The notes: generated from the letters alone by a model not told the origin. Counted from the stretch's first letter, positions 12,634 through 25,141 are shown. The stretch is DNA of 64,000 nt from Rotaria socialis (GCA_905331475.1 CAJNYU010004415.1:1-64000); one strand, 5' to 3'. Translations and numbers: made by a program.

Positions 12634-14856
12634 TTAATGTAAAAGTAATACAATAAAAGTGAAGGTTATTAGTTTTGATGACCCAATGATAGGCAGTGCT
12701 CTATTATCTAATTCTGATGTTTTCGTTATAATTGATGGACGATTTATTGGTTTCGTACGAGAATGTAATGCATTTAACGCTGTTTTATCATTCTTTAGTA
12801 GAGGTTCTAAAATCTTCGCCACTTTTGCATGATATTGATTGATAGCGTTTAATTGTACTTTTGTTAAAAGTGTAACATCAATCAACGAACGTTCATATGG
12901 AACAAGAGTAATAGTGTTGAAACGTAGAAATTGTTTATTATTATATGCACTCTTATTTGCAAGTATAACTTCCATATCATTTTCTATACGAATACCAAAA
13001 TCATCTGGTTTATAAAAACCTGGTTCGTTGGAAATGAACATTCCATCGACTAATGCTTCTTCAAATTGATTGTATTCAAGTGCAATACTCTGGGGGCCTT
13101 CATGTACACCTAAAAAATGGCCAATACCATGGCTACAAAAAGAAAACTGAATTCATTCAATTGTTATAAGAAATTTAAAAAAACAATAATCTAATGAACT
13201 AAGAAGTTTATACGAACCCTATTCCATGTCCAAATGTCATACCGTCTCTATACAAATACATACGACCAAGATAATCGAGTGATCTACCATAAGTTCCTTT
13301 GGGAAAAATAGCATTGGCAATTTCAAGTACGCCTTGAAGTACACGTGTATAAGCACGTTTTTCTAGATATTTTGGAGTACCAAAATGATGTGTACGCGTT
13401 ATATCTGTTGTACAGTCTAAATATTGACTACCAGCCTTAGAATTGAAAATAAAACGACTCTACCATATTATATATCATATCGACGTATACTTACATCAAG
13501 TAAATAGATTTTATCTTTAGTAATAGATCGAGCTGTTGCAAGTGTTGGTGAATAGTGAATTACAGCTGCTCGATCACCTGAAGCTGAAATAGTTTCAAAG
13601 CTTAGATATTGAAATTTATCTTGCTGTTTTAGATAGAAAATTAATCTATCAATTGATTCACTTTCATTGATTGATTTTCCATTATTTAATTGTTGTTCAA
13701 TCCATCCAATATGTTTTATACGAGCAATGGCGTCTCGTATTTGACAAATTTTCATGCCTTTTCTTTCTACTGAATTCTTTTGTGCTTTAACACGTTCTAT
13801 AGGTGAATTCAGTAACGGTAGTAATAGTTTATGATCAGGTATTGAACTTAATATAGCATGAGATACTTGTGAGCTAACCCAAAGTTTTGTAATCGTTGGA
13901 TCTCTAACTGTTGCATTTAAATCCAACCAAAACGTTGAATAATCTAGTAGACTAACACCCATAGACTCAATACTACTATTGATTTGTTCTAAATTAACGA
14001 ATAGTTTAGGTTGACGAATATTGTAATCAGTATAGATGATAGCGTATGATTTGAAAAAAGGGTTATATGGAATATCAGTACCACGTAAATTGAATTGCCA
14101 TGCAATTTCATCTAAAGCACTTATAATAGTTGCCGAAACACCAAGCCGTTTAAGTTCGGTAGTTGTTCGATTTAATTTTTGAGTGATATTTTCTCCTGTG
14201 TATTCCAAATCATGTTTGAAAATTGATTGTTGTGATTCTTTTGGACGTTCGTTACTTGGCCAAATACGTCCAACAAGATCATCAACAGATTGAAGTTGCC
14301 TTCCTATTTCTCTTAATGCAGTATTAGCTGAAAACCACCATAGACCCGTAGTGAATACCGGTGTTATTCCTACTGACTAATAAGAAAAAAATTATCAAGC
14401 AGTTATAGTTGAGATTATCGATTATAAGATTCGTACCCAGTTTGTTTCCGATGCTTCGGTAACTAGCCAAGTAATAACCTTTGGCACATTGTCATTTCCA
14501 TTTCTCATCAAAAGCCAATTCGCACAATCTAGTTCTTCTTCGGCTTGTATAAAATAACGGCTATCTGTCCATAAAGCTGCTGTACGTAAGGAAATCACTG
14601 CTATACCTGCTGAGCCACGAAATCCTGTAATCCAATCACGACGTTTATCGTACGGTTGCGTATATTCACTTCCATGTTCATCATCAGAAAAGACAACATA
14701 GATTCCAATGCCTGCATTTTTCATTTCTCGACGAAGATCCATTAAAATTGTTGATGTATTCTTTTGTTTCGAAGTTATTACACAGGTTGTGCTATTCATT
14801 CCAGTGACAAGCGAAATACCTACTGTTAATAATAAGATAATTTTGCATAAAAGCAT
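12634..14856 (-). CDS. XPNPEP2: Xaa-Pro aminopeptidase 2-like (GPI-anchored aminopeptidase P)
   Basis: Metallopeptidase removing an N-terminal residue next to proline, on the cell surface. Exons are 14,856-14,437, 14,376-13,495, 13,435-13,218 and 13,132-12,634; all junctions keep frame and give 672 aa, the usual length. The N-terminus MLLCKIILLLTVGISLVTG is a signal peptide. The two creatinase-like N domains follow (WITGFRGSAG, ALWTDSRYFIQAEEELDC). The catalytic pita-bread domain has the metal ligands: Asp pair in LLDAGSQYLDCTTDITRTHH, His in GHGIGHFLGVHEGP, Glu in EPGFYKPDDFGIRIEND. The C-terminus ends in the hydrophobic run LITFTFIVLLLH, fitting a GPI-attachment signal and so XPNPEP2 rather than cytosolic XPNPEP1. 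A GTG-initiated frame reaches slightly upstream, but the ATG at 14,856 gives the signal peptide. Confidence 0.92.
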
Positions 14857-15589
14857 GCTTGAAATCGAGTACACACGACGAAACTAAAGTACTCAGTTCA
14901 GGTTTTCTGTTTGATAAAGAATATCGACAGAAACGCATACCGTCGTATTCATTGTTTGTTTATCATATCAATAGGATTAATGACTTGTCAGAGTAATAAA
15001 TATCCCTTTTTTGGCATTTCATATGAATTCGTTCTCTATTACAGGAAGATATATCGAGAGATAGAGAAAGACGAGAAAATGTCTTCAAGGGTGGGCACAC
15101 AGCATCTACTACCATACATTTAATTGCAATCTAAAACAACCTTTAGTTGAATTCAAACCGTGATGCATTCATTATTCATATTTGTTCTCATAATTGTCAT
15201 AGGCATTGTCTTTTTTTCACAAAATGGTAGTATCAACAAGAACAAAGGACGACGGATTACGTCAAAGAAAGATTATTGCATCAATCAGATGTTGCTTATT
15301 TCATGTAAAAACCATATGTGCTCTTTACGAGTGCTTTTTTTTCAAAAAAATAAATATTGCGCAGTATTAATTAGTTAGCGGGTTATTACCAAGGTTGTCT
15401 AGGTTTTCTTTTAACTCAAATGAAAACCTTCTAATATATTACCTGTGTAATGTATAGAATTTAACCGATTAGGTTTCTTGGTACTCTAGTCAACTATTTG
15501 GCTGATATAATCATTCATACAAATATCAACTATCCAATATTTGTATGATAAATAACGTTTCGACAATCATAGGAAAAACGTTCCAACTA
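14857..15589. other. Intergenic, 5' flank of aminopeptidase gene
   Basis: No gene recognised. Short open frames here have no partner exons and no motifs. Confidence 0.45.
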
Positions 15590-15785
15590 GGGGTGGCACT
15601 TAACGTTAATTTAATATGAAGTGTTAAGTTTTAACTTAACACTTAATATCAATAAAAACAATGTTTGCATCAGCCACTTAATTACTTAATATGAAGTGTT
15701 AACGTAACACTTAATTGTTAATATTAAGTATTAAGCTTTTCGCGTTAACACTTAATTCACTTAAAATTAAATGTTAAATATAAAG
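15590..15785. repeat. CACTTAA/TTAAGTG-rich repeat block
   Basis: Repeated short units in both orientations (AGTGTTAAG, TTAACACTTAA, AAGTGTTAACG). They begin just after AGGGGTGGCACTTAACG, which resembles a hAT-type end. The opposite end is not clear, so this may be a decayed element. Confidence 0.5.
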
Positions 15786-15974
15786 AATATTTCGTTTTAT
15801 TTTGACTATGTAGCTAGTAGGGACATAAAAACTATTAATAGAATATTATTAGTATAGAAATGGTAAAATCCTTATCCGCTACGGAAAGTTGTTTTTTTCC
15901 GAAAAGAAGTATTATTTCTTAGATTTGAGCGGATACTATTTCGTGTGAGACTGAATAAACTTGTTACTATTGCG

Positions 15975-17445
15975 TTGAAATTTCGATGATGCGCATATAC
16001 ATATGAGTGAATCGTAACTTTTTTATACAATTTACAAAAAAAAAATGAAAGTGCTTCTAGAGAAGATTTGTTTCGTACATTTTGTTCCTCGCCCTTCACT
16101 GAGTTTGTGGTAAAAATTTCCAAACTTCCCGACTCGCCTTGGCTGAGATATTCTAGTCTCAATTTCGATTTTTCGAGAAAAATACTTTTTTAAAGAGGAA
16201 TTGCGCCAAATATAAGTCTAAAGCCCATGTGTGACATTTCGTTACATATATCTCAAATCGGGTAAGCTAATGACACTCACAGAAATCGAAATACACAAAA
16301 AAAGTCGCGAAAAATGTCAAAATATAAAATCGTATGTTGTACTAGAAATAGCTTTCAAATGGTTCAAAATGATTTTAGTTAGACTTAACACGTCCTCATA
16401 AGTCGAATAGTATATGGTAGTAATACTTTCCCTCGAAATCAGCTTGAAAATCGATAAGCAAAAACTGGGTCTACAAAGAAAACTGGGTCTACATTTTGAG
16501 GTATAATGTAAAATTCACCCTAAAAATAGGCGGGAAAAGAGACAACTGTTGATATTCCGATTTAGTTTTTCACGCTGCAACTTTCTGTGACAGTCTGCCT
16601 GAGTTTCTTCAAGTCGTTTAGAAATAAAAAGCAAAACAATATTGAAAAACTGGGTCTACAGTTACTATGTAGTTAAAACGTTTTGGTCTTCTGGCCTAGG
16701 GGTGCAATAGTTCAGCTCTAGTTCTGAGCGAGGGAACTGTTCGAAAGTTCAGTTCAGGAACGAGAGCTGTTCGATCAGATCAGCTCTTTTTGAACGAGCT
16801 GTTCAAATCAATCAGCTCCTACCGAAAGAACGTTCGAACAGCTTTTTCGCTCAGCTCAGCTGAACTTTTGAGCTGGAGCTGATGCACCCCTATTCTGGCC
16901 TAATTAAAAAAAGTTTACTACAACTATTTTTAGATAGTTTTGTAGTATTTTTTACGCTCGATCTTTTACTGGTTTTGATTTTTTTAAAGTACGTTCCTTA
17001 TCCCCTCTAGGATCGTTTTAAACTGGATCTACACTTTGTCTGTAAATCTGTTTTCGTCAAATAGAACCAAAACAAACAAACAAAAGTGAGTCACATGGAT
17101 GGATAGAGAATTAAATTCTGCACAAAACTTGCTATTCATCTATTTTATTTTTCTTCTTTCGTTCCTTCAAAATTTCTTTTTCTATCGATGACTCATCGAA
17201 AAAAATGGTTTTTTGGACTTCTCCCTCTTATATCTCAGCCGGACAATGAGTTATCGAGCTGAAATTTTTGTGGTAGTGAGAGATACATTAAGGAATGTGA
17301 GAAAGAAAAAAAATCTGAGATCGCACTACAGAAACTGGAATTACAGAGGAAAAGGTTAAAAAAATACAATTGTACAATAAAGTTACGATTCACTCATATA
17401 TATACTTATATATATACACCACTATCAACATCATCGAATGATACC
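15975..17445. mobile_element. Decayed element bounded by imperfect ~60-bp inverted repeats
   Basis: ATATGAGTGAATCGTAACTT near 16,000-16,020 recurs inverted as AAGTTACGATTCACTCATAT near 17,380-17,400. Weaker similarity extends on both sides (GATGATG outside, poly-A/T and TACAATT inside). The interval of about 1.4 kb has no intact ORF. It contains the phrase AAAACTGGGTCTACA three times (16,461; 16,479; 16,646) and a nested hAT-like MITE. Confidence 0.4.
16697..16892. mobile_element. hAT-like MITE, 196 bp, 8-bp TSD
   Basis: The element begins TAGGGGTGCA and ends TGCACCCCTA. It is flanked on both sides by TTCTGGCC (16,689-16,696 and 16,893-16,900), an exact 8-bp target-site duplication as hAT elements make. 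The interior is full of GAGCTG/CAGCTC and GTTCGAAC-type inverted units. No coding capacity. Confidence 0.85.
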
Positions 17446-17829
17446 CTTAAAAAGTTTGCCGACAAAGAATTCCTACCACGAAAATACGATGATCTAAACA
17501 GCTCCTAATGCATTATAAACTAGCTTGAACTAGAAAAGATTATTAAGCATTTAATATTCGATCCAGCGACAGCCGCTACCTTATTTGAATCAACTTTATT
17601 TATTTGTTTAGGATCATAATCACTAATAACGTCGTTGTGGTACTTCTAAACGCTCTCGAAATATCAGTCACTCGTCAGTTGCTGGTCACTTAGTTTTACT
17701 TTTTCAAAAAGCTCACATGTTCATTCTGTACAATAGACCTCTGTGCAACCCTTTTTGTTTATCAAAACGATGACAAAATGTTTTTGAAAAACTAAACTTA
17801 AAATCGAATGACTCCGCGTCAAAAAATTT

Positions 17830-18215
17830 CGGTCGAACTTTAAACAAAGTCACTTTTTTCCTAAAAGAACTCTCTTTCTCTCCCTAAAAAAGGTAGAAAG
17901 CGAAACTTCAAAAATCTGATCTCCGATTCGACTCCCTTGAGCCCGACAGCATCTGATCAAACTTTACAAGGAAAACTATTTTCTTGAAAAAATACTTTTT
18001 TCACTAAAAAGGTTGAGAATCATAAACTCTGAAAATCTCACGCCAGATTACAGTTCCCCGACCCCGATTACCTTCGGTCAACCCTTATAAAAAAAACTAA
18101 TACTTTCCTAAGAAGTCTTTATCTATCCTAAAAAAAGCAAAATACAAAATTTCAAAAAACTAACAACGCCATCGTGTTCCCCGACCCCAGTTACCTTCGG
18201 TCAAACCTATCCCTG
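17830..18215. repeat. Tandem repeat, period about 122 bp, ~3 copies
   Basis: Three diverged consecutive units each run from CGGTC(A/G)AAC-like sequence, through an A-rich stretch with CTAAAAA, to a GC-richer end such as TTCCCCGACCCCAGTTACCTT. Unit ends fall near 17,948, 18,073 and 18,196; a fourth unit starts but is not continued. Likely a small satellite. Confidence 0.6.
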
Positions 18216-18801
18216 GAGGATATTGCTTAAGGTTAGTTAAGTTTATGCATCTGCTTTCCTATCGGACGAGCGAACGAACGATGAACGACGAACGAACGCA
18301 TTTAACTCGTTTTTCGTAATACCCTCCTTTCAGTAGAGGGAATATATAAATTGCACAATATCTAATATTTGTTTTTGTTATTTAGATCAATGGCATCTTG
18401 TTCTTGTATACAAAAGTGATTGTGACGTTTTATGCGAGAGGCAATATTCAATTTTTTAACTACTTGTTCCTCCTCAACTCTTAACAAATTATTTGTTTAT
18501 CTCAGTCGTTTTGAAGATTGTATTGTTTTTCTTGATGGCCATCTTTAACATTTAATGACGTTTACTGTTATTATGGAATACCTCGGTGAAGACATCAATC
18601 GAATGATTGAACTTCATTTAAATAAATTAATTGTTAACTTTTGATGCGTATAGCAGTTATCCATACTCTGCGTCTTTTTAGTTAAAAATGATTTTTTTAC
18701 AAATATTATATTTGATTTCAACTGACTAAGTTTTGTCAACGGTATCGAATTAGTTAAATAGACATATAGGTTTTATTCATCTGAAATTTTTGCCTATTGA
18801 T

Positions 18802-19249
18802 AATACCCATGGAATAAAAAACTGAGAGTATTTTCATTACTTTCGAGAAACCGAAATCATGATAGGAGTTACAACATCACTTCAGTACTTTCATTACTTT
18901 AATATCATATTCTTGCCATGAATTTACGGATTATCGAAAAACGAAAGTTACGAGGTGAGCTCCATTAATTTTATATCAATTTCATGACAGGATTTCAATT
19001 ATTTCAGAAAAGCCAAAATCATGATAGGAGTTAGGTTAATTTTGCACTACTATCCTTTTAATGATGTCCATGGAATGATTTTCGTGCCAATTTCATGTAT
19101 GAATTTAAAATAAATCAAAGAAAATGTCCGTTTCACGATGAAAAATGGCATTTTTTTCATTTCCGACATAATGTTTCTATGGTGAAAATTTCATTCAAAT
19201 GATGAAATTTACATCATTTTTTCCCATGTTTTTATTTCATGGGTAGTAT
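18802..19249. mobile_element. Element with ATAC(TA)CCCATG termini, ~450 bp
   Basis: ATACCCATGGAATAAAAA at the left matches the inverse of TTTTTATTTCATGGGTAGTAT at the right. The interior has the repeated phrase AATCATGATAGGAGTTA and an ATGATGAAATTTACATCAT palindrome. No ORF. No target duplication identified. Confidence 0.45.
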
Positions 19250-19278
19250 ATTTTAAAATGTTGATTTATATTTTTTTA

Positions 19279-19910
19279 GGATGATCTATCTAATTTAAAA
19301 TATTTCTCATTAACATCTCGTTGTATCATTAATGATTATGACATTAAAGTTTAACCTCTTGTTCGTCATATGTAAAATTTTGAAGAATTAACTTTGAATA
19401 TTATTAATGAACAGCGAAGTACATTAATCGATGGTACTCATATTTAATCGAAAGATGATATTCAACGAACGCTTCTTAATATAGGATATAAACAGGTAAG
19501 ATACATGTATATTCTTAATATACTACGATCACTCTCATATGCCATGTTTTTTCACTAGCATTTGTTTTTGATTATATCGAACATATCGGATTTTTTTTGT
19601 ACAATTTGATTGTTGCGAACTTTTAATCACAATCACAGAAAATCTCAGACAAATTGAATCTTGAAGATAATCCAATGATTTCAATTGTTGGATATCCGTG
19701 TGTTACTTCAATTTCTCTGGAGAATGCTTATACCGATTATCTTCCTCGTCTAACTGAGTTAACAACCAATTATGATTATTTAACAATTGTAACTGAAAAC
19801 TCTTCACAAGAGATACAGCAGGGCTCAATTGTGTTAAAGTGAAACAATTAATCATTGAATGCAAAAGATTTTTCAACTTATTTTCCTCTGTCGTAATATT
19901 ATTTTTGTTT
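19279..19910 (+). pseudogene. F-box/LRR-like family remnant
   Basis: Conceptual translation after TTTTTTAG at 19,278 gives DDLSNLKYFSLTSRC, then FEELTLNIINEQRSTLIDGTH, typical of a large rotifer F-box-type family I recall from predicted proteomes. A second piece at 19,639 onward reads YPCVTSISLENAYTDYLPRL and TNYDYLTIVT. At least two in-frame stops fall in the first part (near 19,349 and 19,364), and a frame change near 19,820 restores GLNCVKVKQLIIECKRFF. The gene is dead. The family label comes from overall pattern, not a search. Confidence 0.5.
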
Positions 19911-20009
19911 TGATTAGGTTAATAAGCATAAGTAAAACAAAAGGATTTGAAGAGTAGTGTGCGACATGTATAAAATGACTAAAATTTGCATTTTATAGTG
20001 ATGATCTAA

Positions 20010-20885
20010 TTCATCTAAATGGTTTATCAATGATGCGAAAATTAGTCAGCGTTATCTTTTATTACAGCTTATTGGAAAAAATTATCAAACATTTTTACAA
20101 TAATTAAATTTATATGAACAAGTTGCTTGTCATTATATACAAGTTGTATTAATAACTCGATAATAATCAAAAACATTATTATATTTAATTGTTTCACTAA
20201 CAGGTTATTTACAAGAGAATTTTATGTCTATCATAAACAATATTTATTTGCAGATATAATTAATTTATTAAACCATTCGAGAAAATCAAATCAAATCAAA
20301 ACAAAATTATTGGAGCAAGTTTTACAATATTTAACAAATTTATTTAAATAGTTATGATATATGATGTTCAAATATTTAACTTATTTATATGAATTATATT
20401 AAAAATATTTTCTTTATTGATAATAAACATATCAAGATCACATTATCAATCAATACATTAAGTAATAAATGAATCAGTATTATATTTATAATGCAAAATA
20501 AAAAATGACCAGTCACTTGTTGTTTATTTATATAATTATAGAAGGGTGTGGGTGTGCGTATGCTTGGGTGTCTAGATCCACAAACACACACACTATTTAT
20601 ATTTTATGATCAATAAGGAAATAATCATCAATTTGATGATGCTAATCTTATAAAAAAAACTAGGTTCAGAACGAATTATACAACTTGATGAACAGCTTTA
20701 TAAACAAATAATTTTGAATTTAATTAAACTTTAGTCAAATGAATCTGATCGATTGGAACGATAAAAGAAACTAAAGAATTACTTGAATGTGCCATTTTAT
20801 TAATCAATACTATCGATAATAAAGATGCAGATATACAACAAACGGAAAACTACTTGATGTCTCGTATAAATCATCTAAAATAAAT
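20010..20885 (+). pseudogene. Possible degenerate coding remnants, unidentified
   Basis: Several stretches read like protein but are broken by stops and frame changes: YLLLQLIGKNYQTFLQ near 20,061; LYEQVACHYIQVVLITR near 20,111; FADIINLLNHSRKS near 20,252; ETKELLECAILLINTIDNKD near 20,770. They may belong to one alpha-helical repeat protein, or to the F-box-like remnant just upstream. I cannot name the family. Confidence 0.3.
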
Positions 20886-23800
20886 CATTTGTCTTTCATT
20901 GAATAAATGATATCATCTTTTCTAAATTAAAAAGAACGGTTTAGAACTAGTTTTTATTATGTGATCACTATACTATTTGTATATTATAACTTAGAGTTAA
21001 ACAATAATTCGACAAATAAATGTTATTTTCAAGTAGAATAAGCATCCTATTCAATTAATTCTAATATTTGTTCATCGAAATAACTGATATTTCAAGATCT
21101 AGCTTAGATCACATAAGATGAGATCATAGGGAAAGGTCACAATAGTGCAAACTAGAGAAGTTCTTTCTCAATCACTCAGACAATATACATATATAATTTA
21201 TAGAGCACAACATTCGTTTCTTAATAATATTGTTTTTATTATGAAACTCTAAATATGTTATATGATGAAATTGGAAGAATAGCGTGGAAATTTTTCTCAG
21301 TTTCAAAAGTTCATATTAATTAAACCGGTAATATTTTAACATTGTTATAGTTTGCCTTTGAAGAAAGGATTTTTTCAAAAACGAATTCGCCATAATGATA
21401 AATGAAGATTTATATATCCATATGAAGTTCGTTCCATCACGATTTCTTAAGATCTCGGTTGTTTTGATTTCGCTTTTAAAAGAGAAAACAACTTGAATTT
21501 TAAACGTATGAATAAATAATGAAGAAACGTACAATTCAATTTATTGTGCCTTCATTTTTAACATAACTCTATTAGCCTTGTAAAATGGGCTATAAACTCA
21601 TCTTGTCAAATTTTTAATCAGAGATTGTCATGACAATCTTAAAATATTTCTATGTACCACTTAGCTGAAAATATACTCAGAAAAAGAAGACAAGCTATTT
21701 TTCATGATGTATCTATCGTCTCAAATTTTCTGTCGTTAAAATTTAAATGCAATAAAAAGAGGTCAAGTGTTTTGCACAATCAAGCTTGTATATATGAATT
21801 TTCAATAATTCTTTAATGTGCTAAGTTGTCACTTATTAATTCGAATACTTCAGAATAAAATATAGTATATTCCAGAATGTTTGAGGTAAAGTTCTCTTAG
21901 AAACAGAAGAAAGATTTGAAATACAGACAATTTGATTAACATTTCGTTTTAATTGAGAGAGTAAACATTTTAACAGGATGTATTTTGACTTAAGTGAATT
22001 ATTACCAAATTTCAAACTATATTTTAATGAATTCACCCAAAGTGAACGATTGATTCAAATTTTTATATCAAACCAAACGAGGTAAGTTATACATCTGATA
22101 AAATTGTTTTTGAATCGATACAATATGAATCACGCAAATATGAAAGATTTATTTATACAGATAGAAAAGTGTTTCAATTTAGAGTTTTTTATTCATTTCT
22201 TTGCTCGCTTTTCATTTGCAATCGACTAAAGTTTGATTACTCCTGAAAACAATTTAAATGTTACTCGATTTTTTTAGTCATAGATAAATATGCTATTGAG
22301 AGCTGCGAAGATAATGATAAAGAATTCTTTAGAATAGTTGATACAAATATAAATATATAATCGTGACTATACGAAAAGGAGTTTAAAACTTCTAGCAACC
22401 TTTTCGATTTTATATGTATGAAATGTGAACATACAAAATTCAATGTTTATTGAAAAAGAAAACCGTATCGACAATATAAGCCATGATCATTCAATGTATG
22501 TAATTAACAAAATAATTAAAGGGCAAGTGAAGCAGGACTTGGAGGATTGTATCTTAAATTGTCTAATTCAATGTCTTGAAAATAATTTTTAATCTTCTTG
22601 AATGCCGACTTAATAAATATTACAGCGGCAAATTTCATAGACATAATGTAATGAATTGAGAAGATAAATAGAAGAATCGTTCTTATTATTGTATATGATA
22701 TTTTAGCTTGAATACTGGAAGGCAGACTATGAGAGCTGTTCGAATACTACAAAAGCATCTTTTTGCAATTTTATTTTTCTGTTTCTCTTGTTCAGCTACT
22801 GCCATGTACTCCTCATTGAATAATAGACAATATCAACTTTTTTTTTCTTAAGAAATGAATCAACTATAATTAATATAACTGAACAAGGTGTAAAAACAGA
22901 AAAGTAAATTGAGTACAAATAAATAATTTGAATCGATTAAGGCATGAATTCATAGATTAATTTCATAAGAGCTGTTTGTATCTTAATAAGCCATCAAGGA
23001 TTATTAATACATGCAAAGATCAGATCTTATTGGTCATTTTTCAATGCGAATAAGCAGTTACTGATGGTTATGTGCAATTAATACAGATGAAATAATAAGT
23101 TTTGTTTATCCCGTAAGATCGTTTTTACACGAGAGTTAGCGAAAACGATGATTTTTTCACTTTTTAATGCTAAACTGAAGAGAAACAAACAGTACCAGTA
23201 AAACATGTGTTTTCAAATGAAGAAAGTTTATTAAAAAATAGTCCGAGTGTAGTGCATTATGCTACATGATCGACAATTTCATCATCATACTCACCAAGTA
23301 CAATACCATTGAAATCATTTAAGAAAAACTACTAAATCATAAATCTCGTTTCATTTTAATTGCTTACTGATTAGTGAAAGAGTGGGTAAGGATATTTAAT
23401 TAATTAATTCAACCATACGTGTTATAAAAATAATATATTGGATAGGCGATTGATGGAGCCGGAATAGAAAACAGTATCGGGAATCCATATCTGAATGCAG
23501 TTGACAATATCTTAATTTATTGAAATTAAAATTGATTGTTTTTCTTCTGAAGCTATTTTAGTAGGCGATTAACTGATTTCAATTGATTACGGGAAAGAAA
23601 ACAAGAGTTAATTAATTTTAGAGAATATACAGGTAGTTTTCAGGGAAATAAGTTGCCATTTTCTTTCATGAATTTATTCAAAGACAAGAAAGATCTACAT
23701 TTTACAAAATGAGGTGATGTTTTTCTCTCACTTTATGTAGATGCAGTTTTATTTTGTTAGAAATTGTTGGGTTCATATCAGTCTATTTCATGCCAGATGC

Positions 23801-23929
23801 TCTATGAAACTAACCATATATCTAGTAAACAAGCAAAAGTGGTTTAAAAGGGAAACCCGTCTCTTATCATGTACATATTATATGTTCATTGTATGAATAC
23901 GAATGAAAAAATATAATACAATTTGAAGA
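20886..23929. other. Gene-free AT-rich stretch
   Basis: No open frame longer than about 75 codons and no recognisable motif. I see nothing further to annotate. Confidence 0.45.
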
Positions 23930-25141
23930 TCACTCGATTACAAAAACATTAATGCGTTTTTTGAACGACATCTGTAATATATTTTTGAGAACATCTTCAT
24001 GTAAGTTCGACCATAACGAGGTAATCATTGAGCCAAGCCATATGAACACTAAGCCTGGAATATAAAAAAATAAAAAAATAGCATTGTGTTTCAATATCTT
24101 GACATTAGAAAAAATGGAACTAAAACACATGAAACTATGAAATAACCATTGTCATATTCTTTTAAGGAGACAGCTGTACAAGACAAAACACTTAAGATGC
24201 TATCGCATCTTGTATTGAAAAAACACACAGAAAGTTTTATGAAGGACGCTACATTAAATAGATGATATACAACAGCAAAATCAACAGCAATAGAGAGAAG
24301 CCTGCATCTCTTACCATGAAAACGTATCAGTATATTGTTTTTTTTTATAATTACCCAAGACAATCATTGCGACCGTCGGAACGGGCATCTTAAAAGGCCT
24401 GGAAAAACTATAAAACGGTATAATAAGGCATTCATTTTCACCTTATTTCGCCGTAATTCGTCAGCTCGTTCTACGGGCCGTTTTTAACACTTTGTTCACC
24501 ATTTTCCGAGCTGATGGAAAATGGTGCCGCTTTTCAACGTTTTATAGCCGTTTCAGGGCGTTTACGCACCGTTTTTTCGGACATGGGTAGTGGAATTTGT
24601 AGATTTGAACAAACCTATCATAAAAAAAATAAACACATAGATCCATATGCATTGATACTGCAGAGAAAATTTTCAAATTTTTCGCAATAAACAAAAATGA
24701 CATAGAAGCTTACTTCCTGCAATTGTTAACCAATTCCAAATTTTTGATGAGTTCGATGAAGATGAAATCGAACGATTTTGAGGTTCTAAAAGACAAATAC
24801 CATATTAATCATAATCAAATCTCTTTGTTCTTTTTGTTTCTTGCCATCACGATAGACTAACTCGTACATCACATTTGGGCTCCATTCAAATTTAAAACTT
24901 CCATTTTCGTCTCGTGGTATACTAAAATGGCAGAAATTTTTTTTCTTTTAGAGATTTTAGCCTTTGTTAAATTTCTAATAACAGACCCTACATATCGATT
25001 AACTTCATTGTCGTAGAAAATAATTCCAGTTGCTTCCGGAAACACTCCATGAAAATAATCTTTTCGAAGAACATTATCGGGTCCAATAAAAAGGTCAACT
25101 ATTCTGTTCTTTCTGTTATCGTTGAATGAAATACGGTTCAT
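23930..25141 (-). CDS. TDP-43 N-terminal-domain-like protein with C-terminal transmembrane segment, 142 aa
   Basis: Four exons (25,141-24,987; 24,921-24,845; 24,785-24,714; 24,054-23,930) join in frame to a 142-residue protein. Residues about 1-77 resemble the TDP-43 N-terminal oligomerisation domain in order and spacing: RISFNDN.. aligns with IRVTEDEN.., HGVFPEATGIIFYDNEVNRY with AQFPGACGLRYRNPVSQCM, then YELVYRD with NLVYVVNY. A Ser-rich linker (NRSISSSSNSS) follows. IWNWLTIAGSLVFIWLGSMI is a clear membrane helix, created across the exon 3-4 junction, and a short basic tail ends the protein. No RRM or Gly-rich region is present, so this is not TDP-43 itself. Intron 2 is GC-AG (GATG/GCAAG), and intron 3 (659 nt) holds a MITE. 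The membrane topology is probably tail-anchored; function unknown. Confidence 0.62.
24368..24597. mobile_element. MITE-like hairpin element in an intron
   Basis: The ends are imperfect inverted copies (CCGTCGGAACGGGC..CTATAAAACG at the left; CGTTTTATAG..GCACCGTTTTTTCGG at the right). The centre holds a perfect short hairpin, CACCATTTTCC / GGAAAATGGTG. It is GC-richer than its surroundings, has no ORF, and lies in the third intron of the TDP-43-N-like gene on the opposite sense. Confidence 0.55.

Noticed and set aside
14857-14874. Upstream GTG start for the aminopeptidase
   Set aside because: The ATG at 14,856 directly opens a good signal peptide; eukaryotic GTG initiation is unlikely.
23930-25141. 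Calling the gene TDP-43 (TARDBP)
   Set aside because: No RRM or Gly-rich domain within reach; the model ends in a membrane helix instead.
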